A stretch of DNA of 64,000 nucleotides. Origin: Acrocarpospora catenulata. Lineage in GTDB: Bacteria > Actinomycetota > Actinomycetes > Streptosporangiales > Streptosporangiaceae. Both the position numbers and the translations under genes were made by a program. A model generated the notes under the pieces. The model saw nothing but the letters and a program-made list of their open reading frames with translations, made no database searches and was not told the origin of the DNA. The stretch spans positions 60,196 to 124,195 of the forward strand of contig NZ_JAHCST010000022.1 of assembly GCF_018476525.1 (NCBI RefSeq), given 5' to 3'. This document shows, piece after piece, positions 43,125-53,520 of the stretch; within the stretch, counting starts at the first letter, position 1, and each line of letters opens with the position of its first letter.

Positions 43125-44204
43125 ATGGGTTCGGTGCGCGTAGCCATCGTGGGTGTGGGCAACTGCGCCTCGTCGCTGGTGCAGGGTGTTCACTACTACC
43201 GGGACGCCGACCCGGCGAGCCGAGTGCCGGGCCTCATGCACGTCGTGTTCGGCGACTACCACGTGGGCGACCTGGAGTTCGTCGCGGCGTTCGACGTGGA
43301 CGCCAAGAAGGTCGGGCGTGACCTCTCGGAGGCCATCGTGGCCTCGGAGAACAACACCATCAAGATCTGCGATGTGCCCCCGCTGGGGGTGACCGTGCAG
43401 CGCGGGCACACCCTGGACGGTCTGGGCGAGTTCTACTCGCAGATCATCGAGGAGTCCGACGAGCGGCCCGTGGACGTGGTCCAGGTGCTCAAGGACGCGC
43501 GGGTGGACGTGCTCGTCTCCTACCTGCCGGTGGGCTCGGAGGAGGCCGACCGCTTCTACGCGCAGTGCGCGCTGGAGGCCAAGGTGGCCTTCGTCAACGC
43601 GCTGCCGGTCTTCATCGCCTCCGACCCGGAGTGGGCGGCCAAGTTCACCGAGGCCGGCGTGCCGATCGTCGGCGACGACATCAAGTCGCAGGTCGGCGCC
43701 ACCATCACGCACCGGGTGATGGCCAAGCTGTTCGAGGACCGCGGGGTCGAGCTGCTCCGTACGTACCAGCTCAACTTCGGCGGCAACATGGACTTCATGA
43801 ACATGCTGGAGCGCAAGCGCCTGCAGTCCAAGAAGATCTCCAAGACCCAGTCGGTGACCTCGCAGATCCCGCACGAGATGGGCAAGGCCGACGTGCACAT
43901 CGGCCCCTCCGACCACGTGCCGTGGCTGGACGACCGCAAGTGGGCGTACGTGCGGCTGGAGGGCCGCTCGTTCGGCGACACGCCGCTGAACCTGGAGTAC
44001 AAGCTGGAGGTCTGGGACTCGCCCAACTCGGCCGGCGTGATCATCGACGCGGTCCGGGCCGCCAAGATCGCCCTGGACCGGGGGATCGGCGGGCCCATCC
44101 TGTCCGCCTCGTCCTACTTCATGAAGTCGCCGCCGGAGCAGTACTCCGACGAGGAGGCCCGTGAGTACGTGGAGAAGTTCATCCGCGGCGAGGTCGAGCG
44201 CTAA
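43125..44204 (+). CDS. ino1: Inositol-3-phosphate synthase
   Basis: Ino1 converts glucose-6-phosphate to inositol-3-phosphate, the source of inositol for phosphatidylinositol and, in many actinobacteria, mycothiol. The 359-residue protein starts at ATG 43125 after AAGGAG (a GTG at 43122 is also possible). It has the NAD-binding [16 protein letters not shown] and the conserved [26 protein letters not shown] and [18 protein letters not shown] motifs in pattern. It is operonic with padR. Confidence 0.97.
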   Translation: MGSVRVAIVGVGNCASSLVQGVHYYRDADPASRVPGLMHVVFGDYHVGDLEFVAAFDVDAKKVGRDLSEAIVASENNTIKICDVPPLGVTVQRGHTLDGLGEFYSQIIEESDERPVDVVQVLKDARVDVLVSYLPVGSEEADRFYAQCALEAKVAFVNALPVFIASDPEWAAKFTEAGVPIVGDDIKSQVGATITHRVMAKLFEDRGVELLRTYQLNFGGNMDFMNMLERKRLQSKKISKTQSVTSQIPHEMGKADVHIGPSDHVPWLDDRKWAYVRLEGRSFGDTPLNLEYKLEVWDSPNSAGVIIDAVRAAKIALDRGIGGPILSASSYFMKSPPEQYSDEEAREYVEKFIRGEVER

Positions 44205-44269
44205 CACCCGGTGACGGCGGGTACACGTCCCTCCTCAGCGCGGCCCTTCCGTGGTCGCGTGGGATATAT

Positions 44270-44300
44270 GGAAGGCCCCGGACGAGGTCCGGGGCCTTCC
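44270..44300. terminator. Bidirectional terminator
   Basis: GGAAGGCCCCGGAC pairs perfectly with its complement over 14 bases with a GAG loop. It lies between convergent ino1 and idi, 9 bases from the idi stop. Confidence 0.85.
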
Positions 44301-44309
44301 GCCATTTGA

Positions 44310-44894
44310 TCAGAGACGGGCGGCGGGCGGCAGCTTCGCCGGGTCGCCGACCGGCCAGCGGAGCGGGTCGGGGCCGAGCGCGACCAGCTGGGGCACCTGT
44401 TCCCGCGCCCACGGCGAGATCTCCAGTTCCCCGCTCAGCACCTGGTCGGCGAACTCCTTCCACGGCATCCACCGCACCGAGCCCACCTCCTCGGGGTTGA
44501 AGTTCGCCGGCCCGGCCGCCAGCGCCCGGTAGACCGGGCAGAGCTCGTGTTCCACCGTGCCGTTGGCCATGGTCGCCCGGTAGGCGAAGCCAGGAAGCAG
44601 CAGGTCCACCGACTCCACGGTGAGCCCCAGCTCGTGGGAGAGCCGGCGGGTGACGGCGGCAGGCAGCGGCTCCCCGGGCAGGGGATGGCCGCAGCAGCTG
44701 TTGGTCAGCACCCCGGGCCAGGTGAGCTTGTGCGCCGCCCGCGTGGTGAGCAGCAGGTTGCCCGCGGCGTCGAAGACATAGCTGGAGAAGGCCAGGTGCA
44801 GTGGCGTGTCGTCGCCGTGAACCGTGGACTTCGGGGCGGTGCCGACCGGGTTTCCCTCGCCGTCGACCAGCACGACATGTTCGTCTGAGGTCAC
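44310..44894 (-). CDS. idi: Isopentenyl-diphosphate delta-isomerase, type I
   Basis: Idi interconverts IPP and DMAPP for isoprenoids such as undecaprenyl phosphate and menaquinone. The 194-residue Nudix-fold enzyme has the two catalytic regions: TNSCCGHP with the active Cys, and VEHELCPVYRA with the active Glu. Metal-binding histidines precede these. It is a single gene, divergent from the MFS transporter. Confidence 0.95.
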   Translation of the reverse strand: MTSDEHVVLVDGEGNPVGTAPKSTVHGDDTPLHLAFSSYVFDAAGNLLLTTRAAHKLTWPGVLTNSCCGHPLPGEPLPAAVTRRLSHELGLTVESVDLLLPGFAYRATMANGTVEHELCPVYRALAAGPANFNPEEVGSVRWMPWKEFADQVLSGELEISPWAREQVPQLVALGPDPLRWPVGDPAKLPPAARL

Positions 44895-44986
44895 GTGATC
44901 GAGCGTACGAGATCATGCCGCATGGGGAAGCCTGTATCCGGGATCACCCTGATGTCCCATTTTGTCGGCGGGACTAGGCTATCCGG

Positions 44987-46285
44987 GTGCCCTTGAAGAA
45001 TGCGTACCACCACTCGGATCTGCGCGTCGTGCTCCAAGGACGTAACTTCCGGCGGCTGTTCGCCACCCGCCTGGTCTCCCAGTTCTCGGACGGGATCTTC
45101 CAGTTCGCCGTAGCCGGATACGCGTTTTTCAGCCCGGAACGGCAGACCTCGGTGGCGGACGTGGCCGCGGCGTTCGCCGTGCTGCTGCTGCCCTACTCGA
45201 TCATCGGGCCGTTCGCCGGGGTGTTCATCGACCGGTGGTCGCGGCGGCAGATCCTGGTGATCGGCCCGCTGATCCGGGGGGTGTTCCTGTTCGGCGCCGC
45301 GGCGGCGGTGGCCGCGCACGCGCCGGACTGGGTCTTCTACGCCGCCGCCTTCGGGGTGCTGGGGGTCAACCGGTTCTTCCTGGCCGCGCTCGGCGCCTCA
45401 CTCCCGCACGTGGTGCCCGCCGACCGGCTGATGACGGCCAACGCGGTCACCCCGACCTCGGGCACCGTGGTCACCTTCATCGGCGCGGGCGCCGGGTACC
45501 TGCTCCGGCAGGCCCTCGGCGCGGGGAGCGGCGGCACGGCGGGCATCCTGGTCATCTCCGGCGTGATCTTCGGGTCCAGCGCGCTGATCGCCGCCACCAT
45601 GCGGCGCGAGTTGCTCGGGCCCGCCTACGACCCGAACCGCCCCCAGACCAGGGAGGCGCTCAGGAACGTCCTCACCGGCCTGCGCGACGGGGCCCGGCAC
45701 GTGCGGCAACGGCGCGGGCCCGCCTCTGCGCTGGGCAGCATGGCGGCGCACCGGCTGCTCTACGGGATGTCCCTGGGCATGGTGCTGATGCTCTTCCGCT
45801 ACTACTTCACCACCGACGCGGAAGCCGGTCTCAACCAGATGACCGGCGTGGTGGCCACCTCCGGGGTGGGCTACTTCGCCGCCGCGTTCGTCACGCCGTG
45901 GGCCACCCGGCGGTTCCGGATCGAGACCTGGATCCCCACCACGCTGGTGATCGCGGGCGTCATGGAGTTCCTGCTCTGCGTGCCGTTCCTCGAGCCGGGG
46001 TTCCTGGCCGCCGGGTTCGTGCTCGGGGTCACCGGGCAGAGCGGCAAGATCTGCACCGACACCGTGGTGCAGCGCGACATCGAGGACGCCTACCTGGGCC
46101 GGGTCTTCTCGATCTACGACTTCCTGTTCAACGGCATGCTGGTGGTGGGCGTCTCGATCGCCGCGCTGCTGCTGCCGCCCGACGGGCGCTCGCTGCCGGT
46201 GCTGAGCCTGATCTGCGTGCTGTACGGGCTGTCGGCCGTCGGATACCGCCTGGCGGTGACCAGGGCGCCGGTCACGGCGACGTGA
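44987..46285 (+). CDS. MFS transporter
   Basis: The 432-residue protein has twelve membrane helices and the MFS loop 2-3 sequence [13 protein letters not shown]. It resembles MFS_3 exporters. The GTG start lies 4 bases after TAGGCTATCCGG, a -10-like element, so the message is probably leaderless. Its last 14 bases overlap the end of the convergent bioA gene. Substrate unknown. Confidence 0.88.
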   Translation: MPLKNAYHHSDLRVVLQGRNFRRLFATRLVSQFSDGIFQFAVAGYAFFSPERQTSVADVAAAFAVLLLPYSIIGPFAGVFIDRWSRRQILVIGPLIRGVFLFGAAAAVAAHAPDWVFYAAAFGVLGVNRFFLAALGASLPHVVPADRLMTANAVTPTSGTVVTFIGAGAGYLLRQALGAGSGGTAGILVISGVIFGSSALIAATMRRELLGPAYDPNRPQTREALRNVLTGLRDGARHVRQRRGPASALGSMAAHRLLYGMSLGMVLMLFRYYFTTDAEAGLNQMTGVVATSGVGYFAAAFVTPWATRRFRIETWIPTTLVIAGVMEFLLCVPFLEPGFLAAGFVLGVTGQSGKICTDTVVQRDIEDAYLGRVFSIYDFLFNGMLVVGVSIAALLLPPDGRSLPVLSLICVLYGLSAVGYRLAVTRAPVTAT

Positions 46286-47516
46286 GGGTCCTGGCGGCGG
46301 CCACCATGGCATCGGTGATCATGGCGAGGTCGCCGGGCTCGGTGACGTACGGCGGCATCGTGTAGATCAGCCGCCCGAACGGCCGCAACCAGACCCCATG
46401 CTCCATCACGATGTCCTGAATTTTCTGCATATCGACGGGGTGGTGGGCCTCGATCACCCCGATCGCGCCGAGCACCCGGACGTCCTTCGCGTACGGCACC
46501 GCCGGGGCCAGCCCGTCGGCCAGCGCCGCCTCGATGCGCTTGACCTCCTCCCGCCAGGGGCGTTCGGCCAGCAACTCCAGCGAGGCGTTGGCGACCGCCG
46601 TGGCCAGCGGGTTGCCCATGTAGGTGGGTCCGTGCATGAGCAGCCCGATGCGGTCGGCCACCTCGGCCGTGCAGAGGGTGGCGGCCAGGGTCAGGTACCC
46701 GCCGGTCAGCGCCTTGCCCAGGCACATGATGTCGGGGCGGATCCCGGCGTGGTCGCAGCCGAAGAGCTCGCCGCTGCGGCCGAACCCGGTGGCGATCTCG
46801 TCGGCGATCAGCAGCAGCCCGTGCTCGTCGGCCAGTTCCCGGAATTTCCGGAGATAGGCGGGGTGGTAGAAGCGCATGCCCCCGGCGCCCTGCACCACCG
46901 GCTCCACGATGATCGCGGCCAGCTCGTGGGCGTGCGCGGCCACCAGGGCGGCCAGCTCGGCCAGGTAGCCCTCCTCCGGCGGCGTGTCGTAGCCGAGCGG
47001 CGGCTGCGGCGCGAACACGTGCTGGGGCAGCGCCCCCGCGAACAGGTGGTGCATGCCGTTCACCGGATCGCAGACCGACATGCAGCCGAAGGTGTCGCCG
47101 TGGTACCCGCCCCGGATGGTCAGCAACCGGGTGCGCCCGGTCGCCTGGAACGCCATCTTGATCGCGACCTCGACCGCCACCGACCCCGAGTCGGCCAGGA
47201 AGACCCGCTCAAGGCCGGTCATCTCGGCCAGCGTGGCGGCCAGCCGTACGGCCGGCTCGTGGGTGAGCCCGCCGAACATCACATGTGCCATCCGGTCCAG
47301 TTGGTCCCGGATGGCCGCGTCCAGCCGGGGGTGCCGGTAACCGTGGATCGCCGCCCACCAGGAGGACATGCCGTCCACCAGCTCCCGGCCGTCGGCCAGC
47401 GTCAGCCGTACCCCGGAGGCACCGGCGACGGCGTGCACCGGCAGCTGCGGCGGGATCGCCGTGTACGGATGCCAGACGTGCGAGCGGTCGAGTTTCAGCA
47501 GCTCATCCGTGATCAC
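46272..47516 (-). CDS. bioA: Adenosylmethionine--8-amino-7-oxononanoate aminotransferase
   Basis: BioA makes 7,8-diaminopelargonic acid in biotin synthesis using SAM as amino donor. The PLP enzyme shows [45 protein letters not shown] and GKALTGGY (the PLP lysine). I use the GTG at 47516 (414 residues), though a TTG at 47528 is also open. Its start lies inside the end of cca, so the two are coupled. No other biotin gene is nearby. Confidence 0.92.
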   Translation of the reverse strand: MITDELLKLDRSHVWHPYTAIPPQLPVHAVAGASGVRLTLADGRELVDGMSSWWAAIHGYRHPRLDAAIRDQLDRMAHVMFGGLTHEPAVRLAATLAEMTGLERVFLADSGSVAVEVAIKMAFQATGRTRLLTIRGGYHGDTFGCMSVCDPVNGMHHLFAGALPQHVFAPQPPLGYDTPPEEGYLAELAALVAAHAHELAAIIVEPVVQGAGGMRFYHPAYLRKFRELADEHGLLLIADEIATGFGRSGELFGCDHAGIRPDIMCLGKALTGGYLTLAATLCTAEVADRIGLLMHGPTYMGNPLATAVANASLELLAERPWREEVKRIEAALADGLAPAVPYAKDVRVLGAIGVIEAHHPVDMQKIQDIVMEHGVWLRPFGRLIYTMPPYVTEPGDLAMITDAMVAAARTLTSP

Positions 47517-48891
47517 GTGCCCATTCAAGCAGACGGGCCACCGCCGCCTCCTTGCCGATCAGGCCCTCGTCCATCCGGATGTCCATCAGGAACTTGTACG
47601 CCTTGCCCACCAGCGGCCCCGGTGGGATGCCGAGGATCTCCTGGATCTCGTTGCCGTCCAGCTCGGGACGGATCCTGGCGATCTCCTCCTCCTCGGCCAG
47701 CCGGGCGATGCGTTCCTCCAGCCGGTCGTAGGTGCTGGAGAGCAGGGCGGCCTTCCGCCTGTTCCTGGTGGTGCAGTCGGCCCGGGTCAGCTTGTGCAGC
47801 CGCTCCAGCAGGGGACCGGCGTCCCGGACGTACCTGCGGACCGCGCTGTCGGTCCACTCCCCCTCGCCGTAGCCGTGGAAGCGCAGGTGCAGCTCGACCA
47901 GGCGGGCCACGTCGGCCACCACGTCCTTGGGGAACCTCAGCTCCGACAGGCGCTTCTTGGCCATCTGGGCGCCCACCACCTCGTGGTGGTGGAAGGAGAC
48001 CCGGCCTCCCGGCTCGTTCCTGCGGGTCTTCGGCTTGCCCACGTCGTGCAGCAGGGCGGCCCAGCGCAGCACCCGGTCGGGGCCCGCCGTCTCCTGGGCG
48101 ATGGCCTGCTCCAGCACGATCAGGGTGTGCTCGTAGACGTCCTTGTGCCGGTGGTGCTCGTCGATTTCCAGGCGGAGCTTGGGCAGCTCGGGCAGGACGT
48201 GCGCGGCCAGGCCGGTGTCCACCAGCAGGGTGAGCCCGGCCCTGGGCTGGGGGGCGCAGATCAGCTTGTCCAGCTCGGCCTGGATGCGCTCGGCCGAGAC
48301 GATCTCGATGCGCTCGGCCATGTCCCGCATCGCGGCCACCGCCGCCGGGTCCACGGTGAAGCCCAGCTGGGCGGCGAACCTGGCGGCCCTGAGCATGCGC
48401 AGCGGGTCGTCGCCGAAGGACTGCTCGGGGGTGCCCGGCGTGCGGAGCACCCGGTGCGCCAGGTCCCGGAGCCCGCCGTGCGGGTCCACGAACTCGTGTC
48501 CCGGCAGGCGGATCGCCATCGCGTTGACCGCGAAGTCCCGGCGGGCCAGGTCGCCGTCGAGCGTGTCACCGTAGGCCACGTCCGGCTTGCGGGACTTGGG
48601 ATCGTAGGACTCGCTCCGGTAGGTGGTGATCTCCAGGTGCCAGCCGCCCTTGCGCGCGCCCACCGTGCCGAACTCGATGCCGATGGTCCAGGTCGCGTCG
48701 GCCCAGTCTCTGACGATCTCCAGCACCTGCTCGGGCCGGGCGTCGGTGGTCAGATCCAGGTCGATGCCAGGCCGGCCGAGCAGGAGGTCACGGACCGGGC
48801 CGCCGACCAGGGCCAGCTGGTGGCCGTGCGCGGCGAAGATCTCCCCGAGCTCGTCGGCCACCGGCTCGATCCGGGCGAACAGCTCGCTCAT
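47503..48891 (-). CDS. cca: CCA tRNA nucleotidyltransferase
   Basis: The enzyme adds or repairs the CCA end of tRNA, needed here because the tRNAs in this window lack encoded CCA. The 462-residue protein starts at ATG 48889-48891. The nucleotidyltransferase core has [12 protein letters not shown] and DLDLTTDA, then [10 protein letters not shown] and [14 protein letters not shown]; an HD domain follows ([20 protein letters not shown]). The conserved place beside DUF6049-murJ fits. Confidence 0.95.
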   Translation of the reverse strand: MSELFARIEPVADELGEIFAAHGHQLALVGGPVRDLLLGRPGIDLDLTTDARPEQVLEIVRDWADATWTIGIEFGTVGARKGGWHLEITTYRSESYDPKSRKPDVAYGDTLDGDLARRDFAVNAMAIRLPGHEFVDPHGGLRDLAHRVLRTPGTPEQSFGDDPLRMLRAARFAAQLGFTVDPAAVAAMRDMAERIEIVSAERIQAELDKLICAPQPRAGLTLLVDTGLAAHVLPELPKLRLEIDEHHRHKDVYEHTLIVLEQAIAQETAGPDRVLRWAALLHDVGKPKTRRNEPGGRVSFHHHEVVGAQMAKKRLSELRFPKDVVADVARLVELHLRFHGYGEGEWTDSAVRRYVRDAGPLLERLHKLTRADCTTRNRRKAALLSSTYDRLEERIARLAEEEEIARIRPELDGNEIQEILGIPPGPLVGKAYKFLMDIRMDEGLIGKEAAVARLLEWARDHG

Positions 48892-49036
48892 GGCGCTCTC
48901 TAGTTGATTTGAAGGGGACAAGCTGGGTAGGTCCTTCGATTACGAAACAGGTGCCTCTGAGCTAGTACACCTTTGGCGATCACCAGGTTACGTTCAGTGG
49001 CAGATCTGTCGGGGGCACGATGAAGGAGCACAGACA

Positions 49037-49531
49037 ATGCAGGACGCCCTCGCGATCCACCGCTGGCTCCTCGCCCATCAGATCCACCATGAGATCGTAC
49101 GGCTTCCGCGCGCCCTGGCCTCCGCCGCCGACCTCCCCAGGGTGCTGGGCGTGCCCGCGCGGGCCTGCGTCGGGGTGAACGTCTTCGAGGCCACCCTCCG
49201 GTCGGCACGGGAACCGGTGGCCGTGATCGGGTCCATCGCCATGCCGCCGCGCCTGAGCCGGATCGCCGAGGCGATGGGGGCGGAGCGGGTGCGCCCCGCC
49301 ACCGACTTCTTGATCAACTCCTCCACCGACTACGCGGCCGGCCTGGTCGGCCCGCTGCTGCTGCCGGACCGGCTGAACGTGCTGATCGACCAGCGGCTGA
49401 TCGACGGCCTGGATCCGGACGAGCTGGTGCACACCGCCACGGGGGAGCGCCGCACCGCGCTCCGGCTCCGCGCCGTCCACCTGTTCGCTCTGGTCGTGGC
49501 CAAGCCCGTGGAGCTCGGCGGTCACAGCTGA
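49037..49531 (+). CDS. YbaK/EbsC-family protein (aminoacyl-tRNA deacylase-like)
   Basis: The 164-residue protein starts at ATG 49037 with AAGGAG 9 bases upstream. It has the YbaK fold: an N-terminal helix, CVGVNVFEATLRSA and VRPATDFLINSSTDYAAGLV. Family members remove wrongly attached amino acids from tRNA. It sits divergently from cca, a tRNA enzyme. The usual lysine of YbaK is not obvious, so its activity is uncertain. Confidence 0.8.
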   Translation: MQDALAIHRWLLAHQIHHEIVRLPRALASAADLPRVLGVPARACVGVNVFEATLRSAREPVAVIGSIAMPPRLSRIAEAMGAERVRPATDFLINSSTDYAAGLVGPLLLPDRLNVLIDQRLIDGLDPDELVHTATGERRTALRLRAVHLFALVVAKPVELGGHS

Positions 49532-49568
49532 CGGCCGGGAGCCGCCGGAGACCTATAGCATTCAGGGC

Positions 49569-51623
49569 GTGCGTCGCCTGGTATCCGCTCTGATCGCCGC
49601 CTGGTTCCTCGCGCCGGGCCTGGCCATCGCGGCTCCCCCGGCCAGCGCCATCGCGGTCGTGGACGACCCGCTGGTGGTGGAGGAGCTCACGCCGGAGACG
49701 CCCAGGGAGCCGACCACCCCCATCACGATCTCCGGCGTGGTCACCGGAACCCCGGGCAGCACGATCCGGATCCGGCTCAGGTACGCCATCGCCCGCCCCT
49801 TCCAGACCCGCGCCGACCTGGAGGCGTACGCCACCGGCCAGCTTCCCGCGACCAACGGGTACGACACCAGGATCCAGGCCACCCCGCTGGACGCCAACGG
49901 CAAGCTGAGCTTCTCGCTCACCGTCACCCCCGCCCAGCTGAGGTTCGCGGGGGCGGGCGTGTACCCGCTGGTGATCGAGGTGGTGGACGGGACGGTGGAG
50001 CATCAGATCGCGGTCGAACGCACCTTCATCCCCTACCTGCCCGCCGGCACCGAGCTCTCCCGGACCCGGGTGGCGGTCGCGCTGCCCCTGGTGGACCGGC
50101 AGCGCCGCGCCGACGACGCGACCTTCATGGACGAGGACCTGCTCGGCGACGGCCGCCTGAACAACCTGCTGGCGGTGGCCGAGAAGGTGGACCAGAACGC
50201 CACCTGGTTCGTCGACCCGGCCCTGCTGGACGACGCCGACCGGCTCTCCCGCGAACACCGGGTGATCAACAACGCCCGCGCCAAGCCGGGGGACAGCCAG
50301 GCCGCCGGCGGCTGGCTGAGCTCGCTGCGCGACGCACTGGCCAACAATCCCGTCGTGGCCATGCCGTACGCGGATCCGGACGTGGCCGCGCTGGTGCACA
50401 ACGGGCTCGACGACACCACCGGCCAGGCGCTGGCGCAGGGGTCGTCGGTCGCCAGCCGCCTGCTCAAGCGGCAGATCCCGGCGACCACGGTCTGGCCGAC
50501 CGGCGGCCTGATCGACAGGGACGCGCTGGACGAGCTGTCGGTCAACGGCACCAGGACGGTGCTGCTGGACGGCTCGGCGCTGCCCCCGGCCAACCCGGCC
50601 GACGCCACCGCGGCGGTGCCGGCGGCGGCGGTGGACACCGTGCGCGGGGAGCTCACCGCGCAGCTGGCCGACCCCGTGCTGGGGCGGCTGCTCGCCACCG
50701 ACACGACGGTGCCGGGGGCCGAGCTGGCGGCCCGGCAGCGCTTCCTGGCCGAGACCGCGCTGCTGGCGCTGACCCAGCCGCGCAAGCGCCCCGCCACCGT
50801 GATCCTCGCCCCGCCCGACCGGCTCTGGAACCCCGACCCCGACTTCGTCGGCGGGCTGCTCACCACGGTGCCCTGGCTGCGGCCGATCACCCTCGACTCG
50901 GTGCAGCCGGGCCGCACGCCCCGGACCGACCTGGTCTATCCGCCGCAGGCGCGGGAGGCCGAGCTGCCCAAGTCGTACATGACCACGGTGCGGAAGCTGT
51001 CCAGGAAGGCGGACGTGGCGGCGCTGGTCCCGGCCAGCGGTGCCAAGATCTTCAATACCGCCGTGATGCGGCTGGCCTCGGCCTCCTGGCGGGGGGACGG
51101 GGACGCGGCGGCCTTCGCGCAGCGGGTGGACCAGGCGGTGGACGAGCGGGTCCAGCTGGTCTCGGTGGTCAAACCGGAGAATCGCCGTTCGGTGGCGGGC
51201 ACCAACGGGCGCATCCCGGTCTCCGTGCAGAACGGGATGAACGAGGACGTGCAGGTCGCGCTCCGGGTCAAATCCACCGATCCCGACCTGCTCGCGGTGG
51301 AGGGTGGCGTGTACATCACCGAAGCCGCCGAGGTGGCCCAGGGCAAGACCCAGTCCTTCGACGTCCCCGTGACCGTGGTGGGCGACGGCGGACAGGCGGC
51401 GCTCACCGTGCAGCTGCTCACCGCGGACGGCCGCGCCTTCGGCAAACCGGCCCGGCTCGCCGTGTCGGCCACCGGCTACACCGGGATCGCCCTGGTGATC
51501 GTCGGCGCGGCGGTGGTCATCATGCTCGCCGCCGTGGTGATGCGGATCATGCGCCGCCGCGCGGTCCGCACCCGCGTCCGCCCCGCCGCCGTCCATGAGC
51601 AGCGGGAGCCGCAGGAGGCGTAG
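49569..51623 (+). CDS. DUF6049 secreted membrane-anchored protein
   Basis: The 684-residue protein has a signal peptide (residues 1-27, MRRLVSALIAAWFLAPG onward), a large extracellular part with immunoglobulin-like segments (TISGVVTGTPGSTIRIRLRY), and a C-terminal membrane helix near 640-660 followed by an Arg-rich cytoplasmic tail. It always sits between cca and murJ in actinobacteria and is thought to belong to the envelope machinery; activity unknown. TATAGC ends 9 bases before the GTG, so it may be leaderless. Confidence 0.88.
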   Translation: MRRLVSALIAAWFLAPGLAIAAPPASAIAVVDDPLVVEELTPETPREPTTPITISGVVTGTPGSTIRIRLRYAIARPFQTRADLEAYATGQLPATNGYDTRIQATPLDANGKLSFSLTVTPAQLRFAGAGVYPLVIEVVDGTVEHQIAVERTFIPYLPAGTELSRTRVAVALPLVDRQRRADDATFMDEDLLGDGRLNNLLAVAEKVDQNATWFVDPALLDDADRLSREHRVINNARAKPGDSQAAGGWLSSLRDALANNPVVAMPYADPDVAALVHNGLDDTTGQALAQGSSVASRLLKRQIPATTVWPTGGLIDRDALDELSVNGTRTVLLDGSALPPANPADATAAVPAAAVDTVRGELTAQLADPVLGRLLATDTTVPGAELAARQRFLAETALLALTQPRKRPATVILAPPDRLWNPDPDFVGGLLTTVPWLRPITLDSVQPGRTPRTDLVYPPQAREAELPKSYMTTVRKLSRKADVAALVPASGAKIFNTAVMRLASASWRGDGDAAAFAQRVDQAVDERVQLVSVVKPENRRSVAGTNGRIPVSVQNGMNEDVQVALRVKSTDPDLLAVEGGVYITEAAEVAQGKTQSFDVPVTVVGDGGQAALTVQLLTADGRAFGKPARLAVSATGYTGIALVIVGAAVVIMLAAVVMRIMRRRAVRTRVRPAAVHEQREPQEA

Positions 51624-51672
51624 GTAGTAGCCTCGGATCTCGCCCCGCGCGGTTCTTTCGATTGGGAGTCAG

Positions 51673-53286
51673 ATGAGCCGTATGCTGCGAGCCAGCGCGA
51701 TCATGGCCGCCGGGACGCTGGTGTCGCGGCTGACCGGCTTTCTACGGACCGCGATTCTCGCGTCCGCGATCGGCGTGGCGGTGCTGGGTGACGCCTACAA
51801 CGTCGCGTACACGATCCCGTTCGTGCTGTTCGACCTGCTGATCGGCGGGGTGCTGAGCAGTGTCGTGGTGCCGGCCATCGTGCGGCACCAGAAGCACGAC
51901 CCGGACGGCGGGCGCAAGTACGAGCAGCGGCTGCTCACCGCCGCCACCGTCGCGCTGACCCTGGTCGCGGTGCTGGCCGTGGTGTTCGCCAAGCCGCTGG
52001 TCCAGCTGTACGCCGACGACCTGGCGCCCAACGGGCTGGCGGCGGCGGTCACCCTGGCCCGGTTCATCCTGCCGCAGATCGCCTTCTTCGGGATCGGCGC
52101 GGTGGCCGGGGCGATCCTCAACACCCGGGACCGGTTCGCGGCGCCGATGTGGGCGCCGGTGCTGAACAACCTGGTCGTGATCGGGGTGGGGACCGCCTAC
52201 CTGCTCAGGAACGGCACCCACGAGGTGGACCTGGTCACCCAGGGGGAGCTGCTGCTGCTCGGCCTGGGCACCACGGCCGGGATCGTGGCCCAGTCCATCG
52301 TGCTGGTGATCGCGTTGATCCGGGCCGGGTTCCGCTTTCGGCCCCGGTTCGACATCTGGAACGCCGGGCTGGGGGAGCTGGGCCGGCTGGCGGTCTGGAC
52401 GCTGGTCTTCGTGGCGATCAACCAGGTCGGTTTCGTGGTGACCACCCGGCTGGCCACCGGCGCCGGCACCGAGGCCGCGGCGGCGGGGGTGGACGGGCGG
52501 GGGCTCACGCCGTACTCGTACGCGTTCCAGCTGTTCCAGTTGCCGTACGGGATCATCGCGGTGTCGGTGATCACGGCGATGCTGCCGCGGTTGAGCCGGT
52601 TCGTGACCGACGGGGAGCTGGATTCGGCCCGGGCGGAGTTCGCCTCGGCGGTCCGGACCGTCTCTGCCGTGATCATCCCGGCCGGGCTGCTGCTGATGGT
52701 GCTGGGCCCCTCGGTGACCGTGCTGATCTTCGGACGCGGGGCGGTCTCCACCGAGCAGGCCCTCTACATCGGGCACGTGCTCCAGGTGTTCGGGGTGGCC
52801 CTGGTGCCGTTCTCCATCTTCCAGCTGCTGCTCAGGGTGTTCTACAGCTTCGGGGACACCCGCACGCCCGCGCTGATCGCCGGGGTGAACATGCTGGTCA
52901 ACGCGGCCATCGGGGTGACGCTCTACCTGATCCTGCCGCCGGAGATGGTGGTGATGGGGCTGGCGGGGTCGTTCACCGTGACGTACCTGGTGGGGGCGGC
53001 GCTCACCTGGTTGCTGGCCAGCCGCCGGGTCGGCGGGCTCGGCGGGCGGCTGGTGCTCTCCGGCCTGTCCCGGATGCTCCTGGCCGCCATCCCGGCCGCG
53101 CTGGTCGCCCTCCTGGTGCTGTGGGGCGCGGTACGGCTGACGCCGATCACCGCGATCAGTTCGGCGGCGGTGCTGGCGGTCGGCGGCGGGCTCGCCGGAC
53201 TGGTCTACCTGCTGGTCGCGCAGTGGCTGCGGATCAATGAGGTGGGTTCCATCATTGGAATGGTCACGAGACGGGTAGGACGCTAA
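51673..53286 (+). CDS. murJ: Lipid II flippase MurJ
   Basis: MurJ moves lipid II across the membrane for wall synthesis. The 537-residue protein has 14 membrane helices and MVF motifs: GTLVSRLTGFLRTAILA, the D-rich loop GDAYNVAYTIP, and VFYSFGDTRTPAL. In M. tuberculosis the flippase is fused to a pseudokinase; here the pseudokinase is a separate gene downstream. Its start is ATG 51673, 50 bases after DUF6049. Confidence 0.95.
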   Translation: MSRMLRASAIMAAGTLVSRLTGFLRTAILASAIGVAVLGDAYNVAYTIPFVLFDLLIGGVLSSVVVPAIVRHQKHDPDGGRKYEQRLLTAATVALTLVAVLAVVFAKPLVQLYADDLAPNGLAAAVTLARFILPQIAFFGIGAVAGAILNTRDRFAAPMWAPVLNNLVVIGVGTAYLLRNGTHEVDLVTQGELLLLGLGTTAGIVAQSIVLVIALIRAGFRFRPRFDIWNAGLGELGRLAVWTLVFVAINQVGFVVTTRLATGAGTEAAAAGVDGRGLTPYSYAFQLFQLPYGIIAVSVITAMLPRLSRFVTDGELDSARAEFASAVRTVSAVIIPAGLLLMVLGPSVTVLIFGRGAVSTEQALYIGHVLQVFGVALVPFSIFQLLLRVFYSFGDTRTPALIAGVNMLVNAAIGVTLYLILPPEMVVMGLAGSFTVTYLVGAALTWLLASRRVGGLGGRLVLSGLSRMLLAAIPAALVALLVLWGAVRLTPITAISSAAVLAVGGGLAGLVYLLVAQWLRINEVGSIIGMVTRRVGR

Positions 53287-53520
53287 CGAAATCCCGGCCT
53301 GGATCTCCCGCCCTGGGACCAGGTTCGGGAAGACGAGTGGGCACGACACGGCACTAGCATGGTGCGGCAGAGGTAAAACCGGCTGAGAATCGGCTGGGAT
53401 CGGCCAGGGCGGTACCGGCGAGCGGAGGCGAGAAGGCGTGGGCGGATGCACGTGGCGTCGGCCGCCGCTCCGTTCCGGTGATCTCGTCTCGGGTGACCTC
53501 TGGGCCTCGGGGGATCTCTG

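Noticed and set aside
46398..48903. Plus-strand long frames over bioA and cca
   Set aside because: They oppose two conserved genes with full catalytic motifs and show only biased composition.
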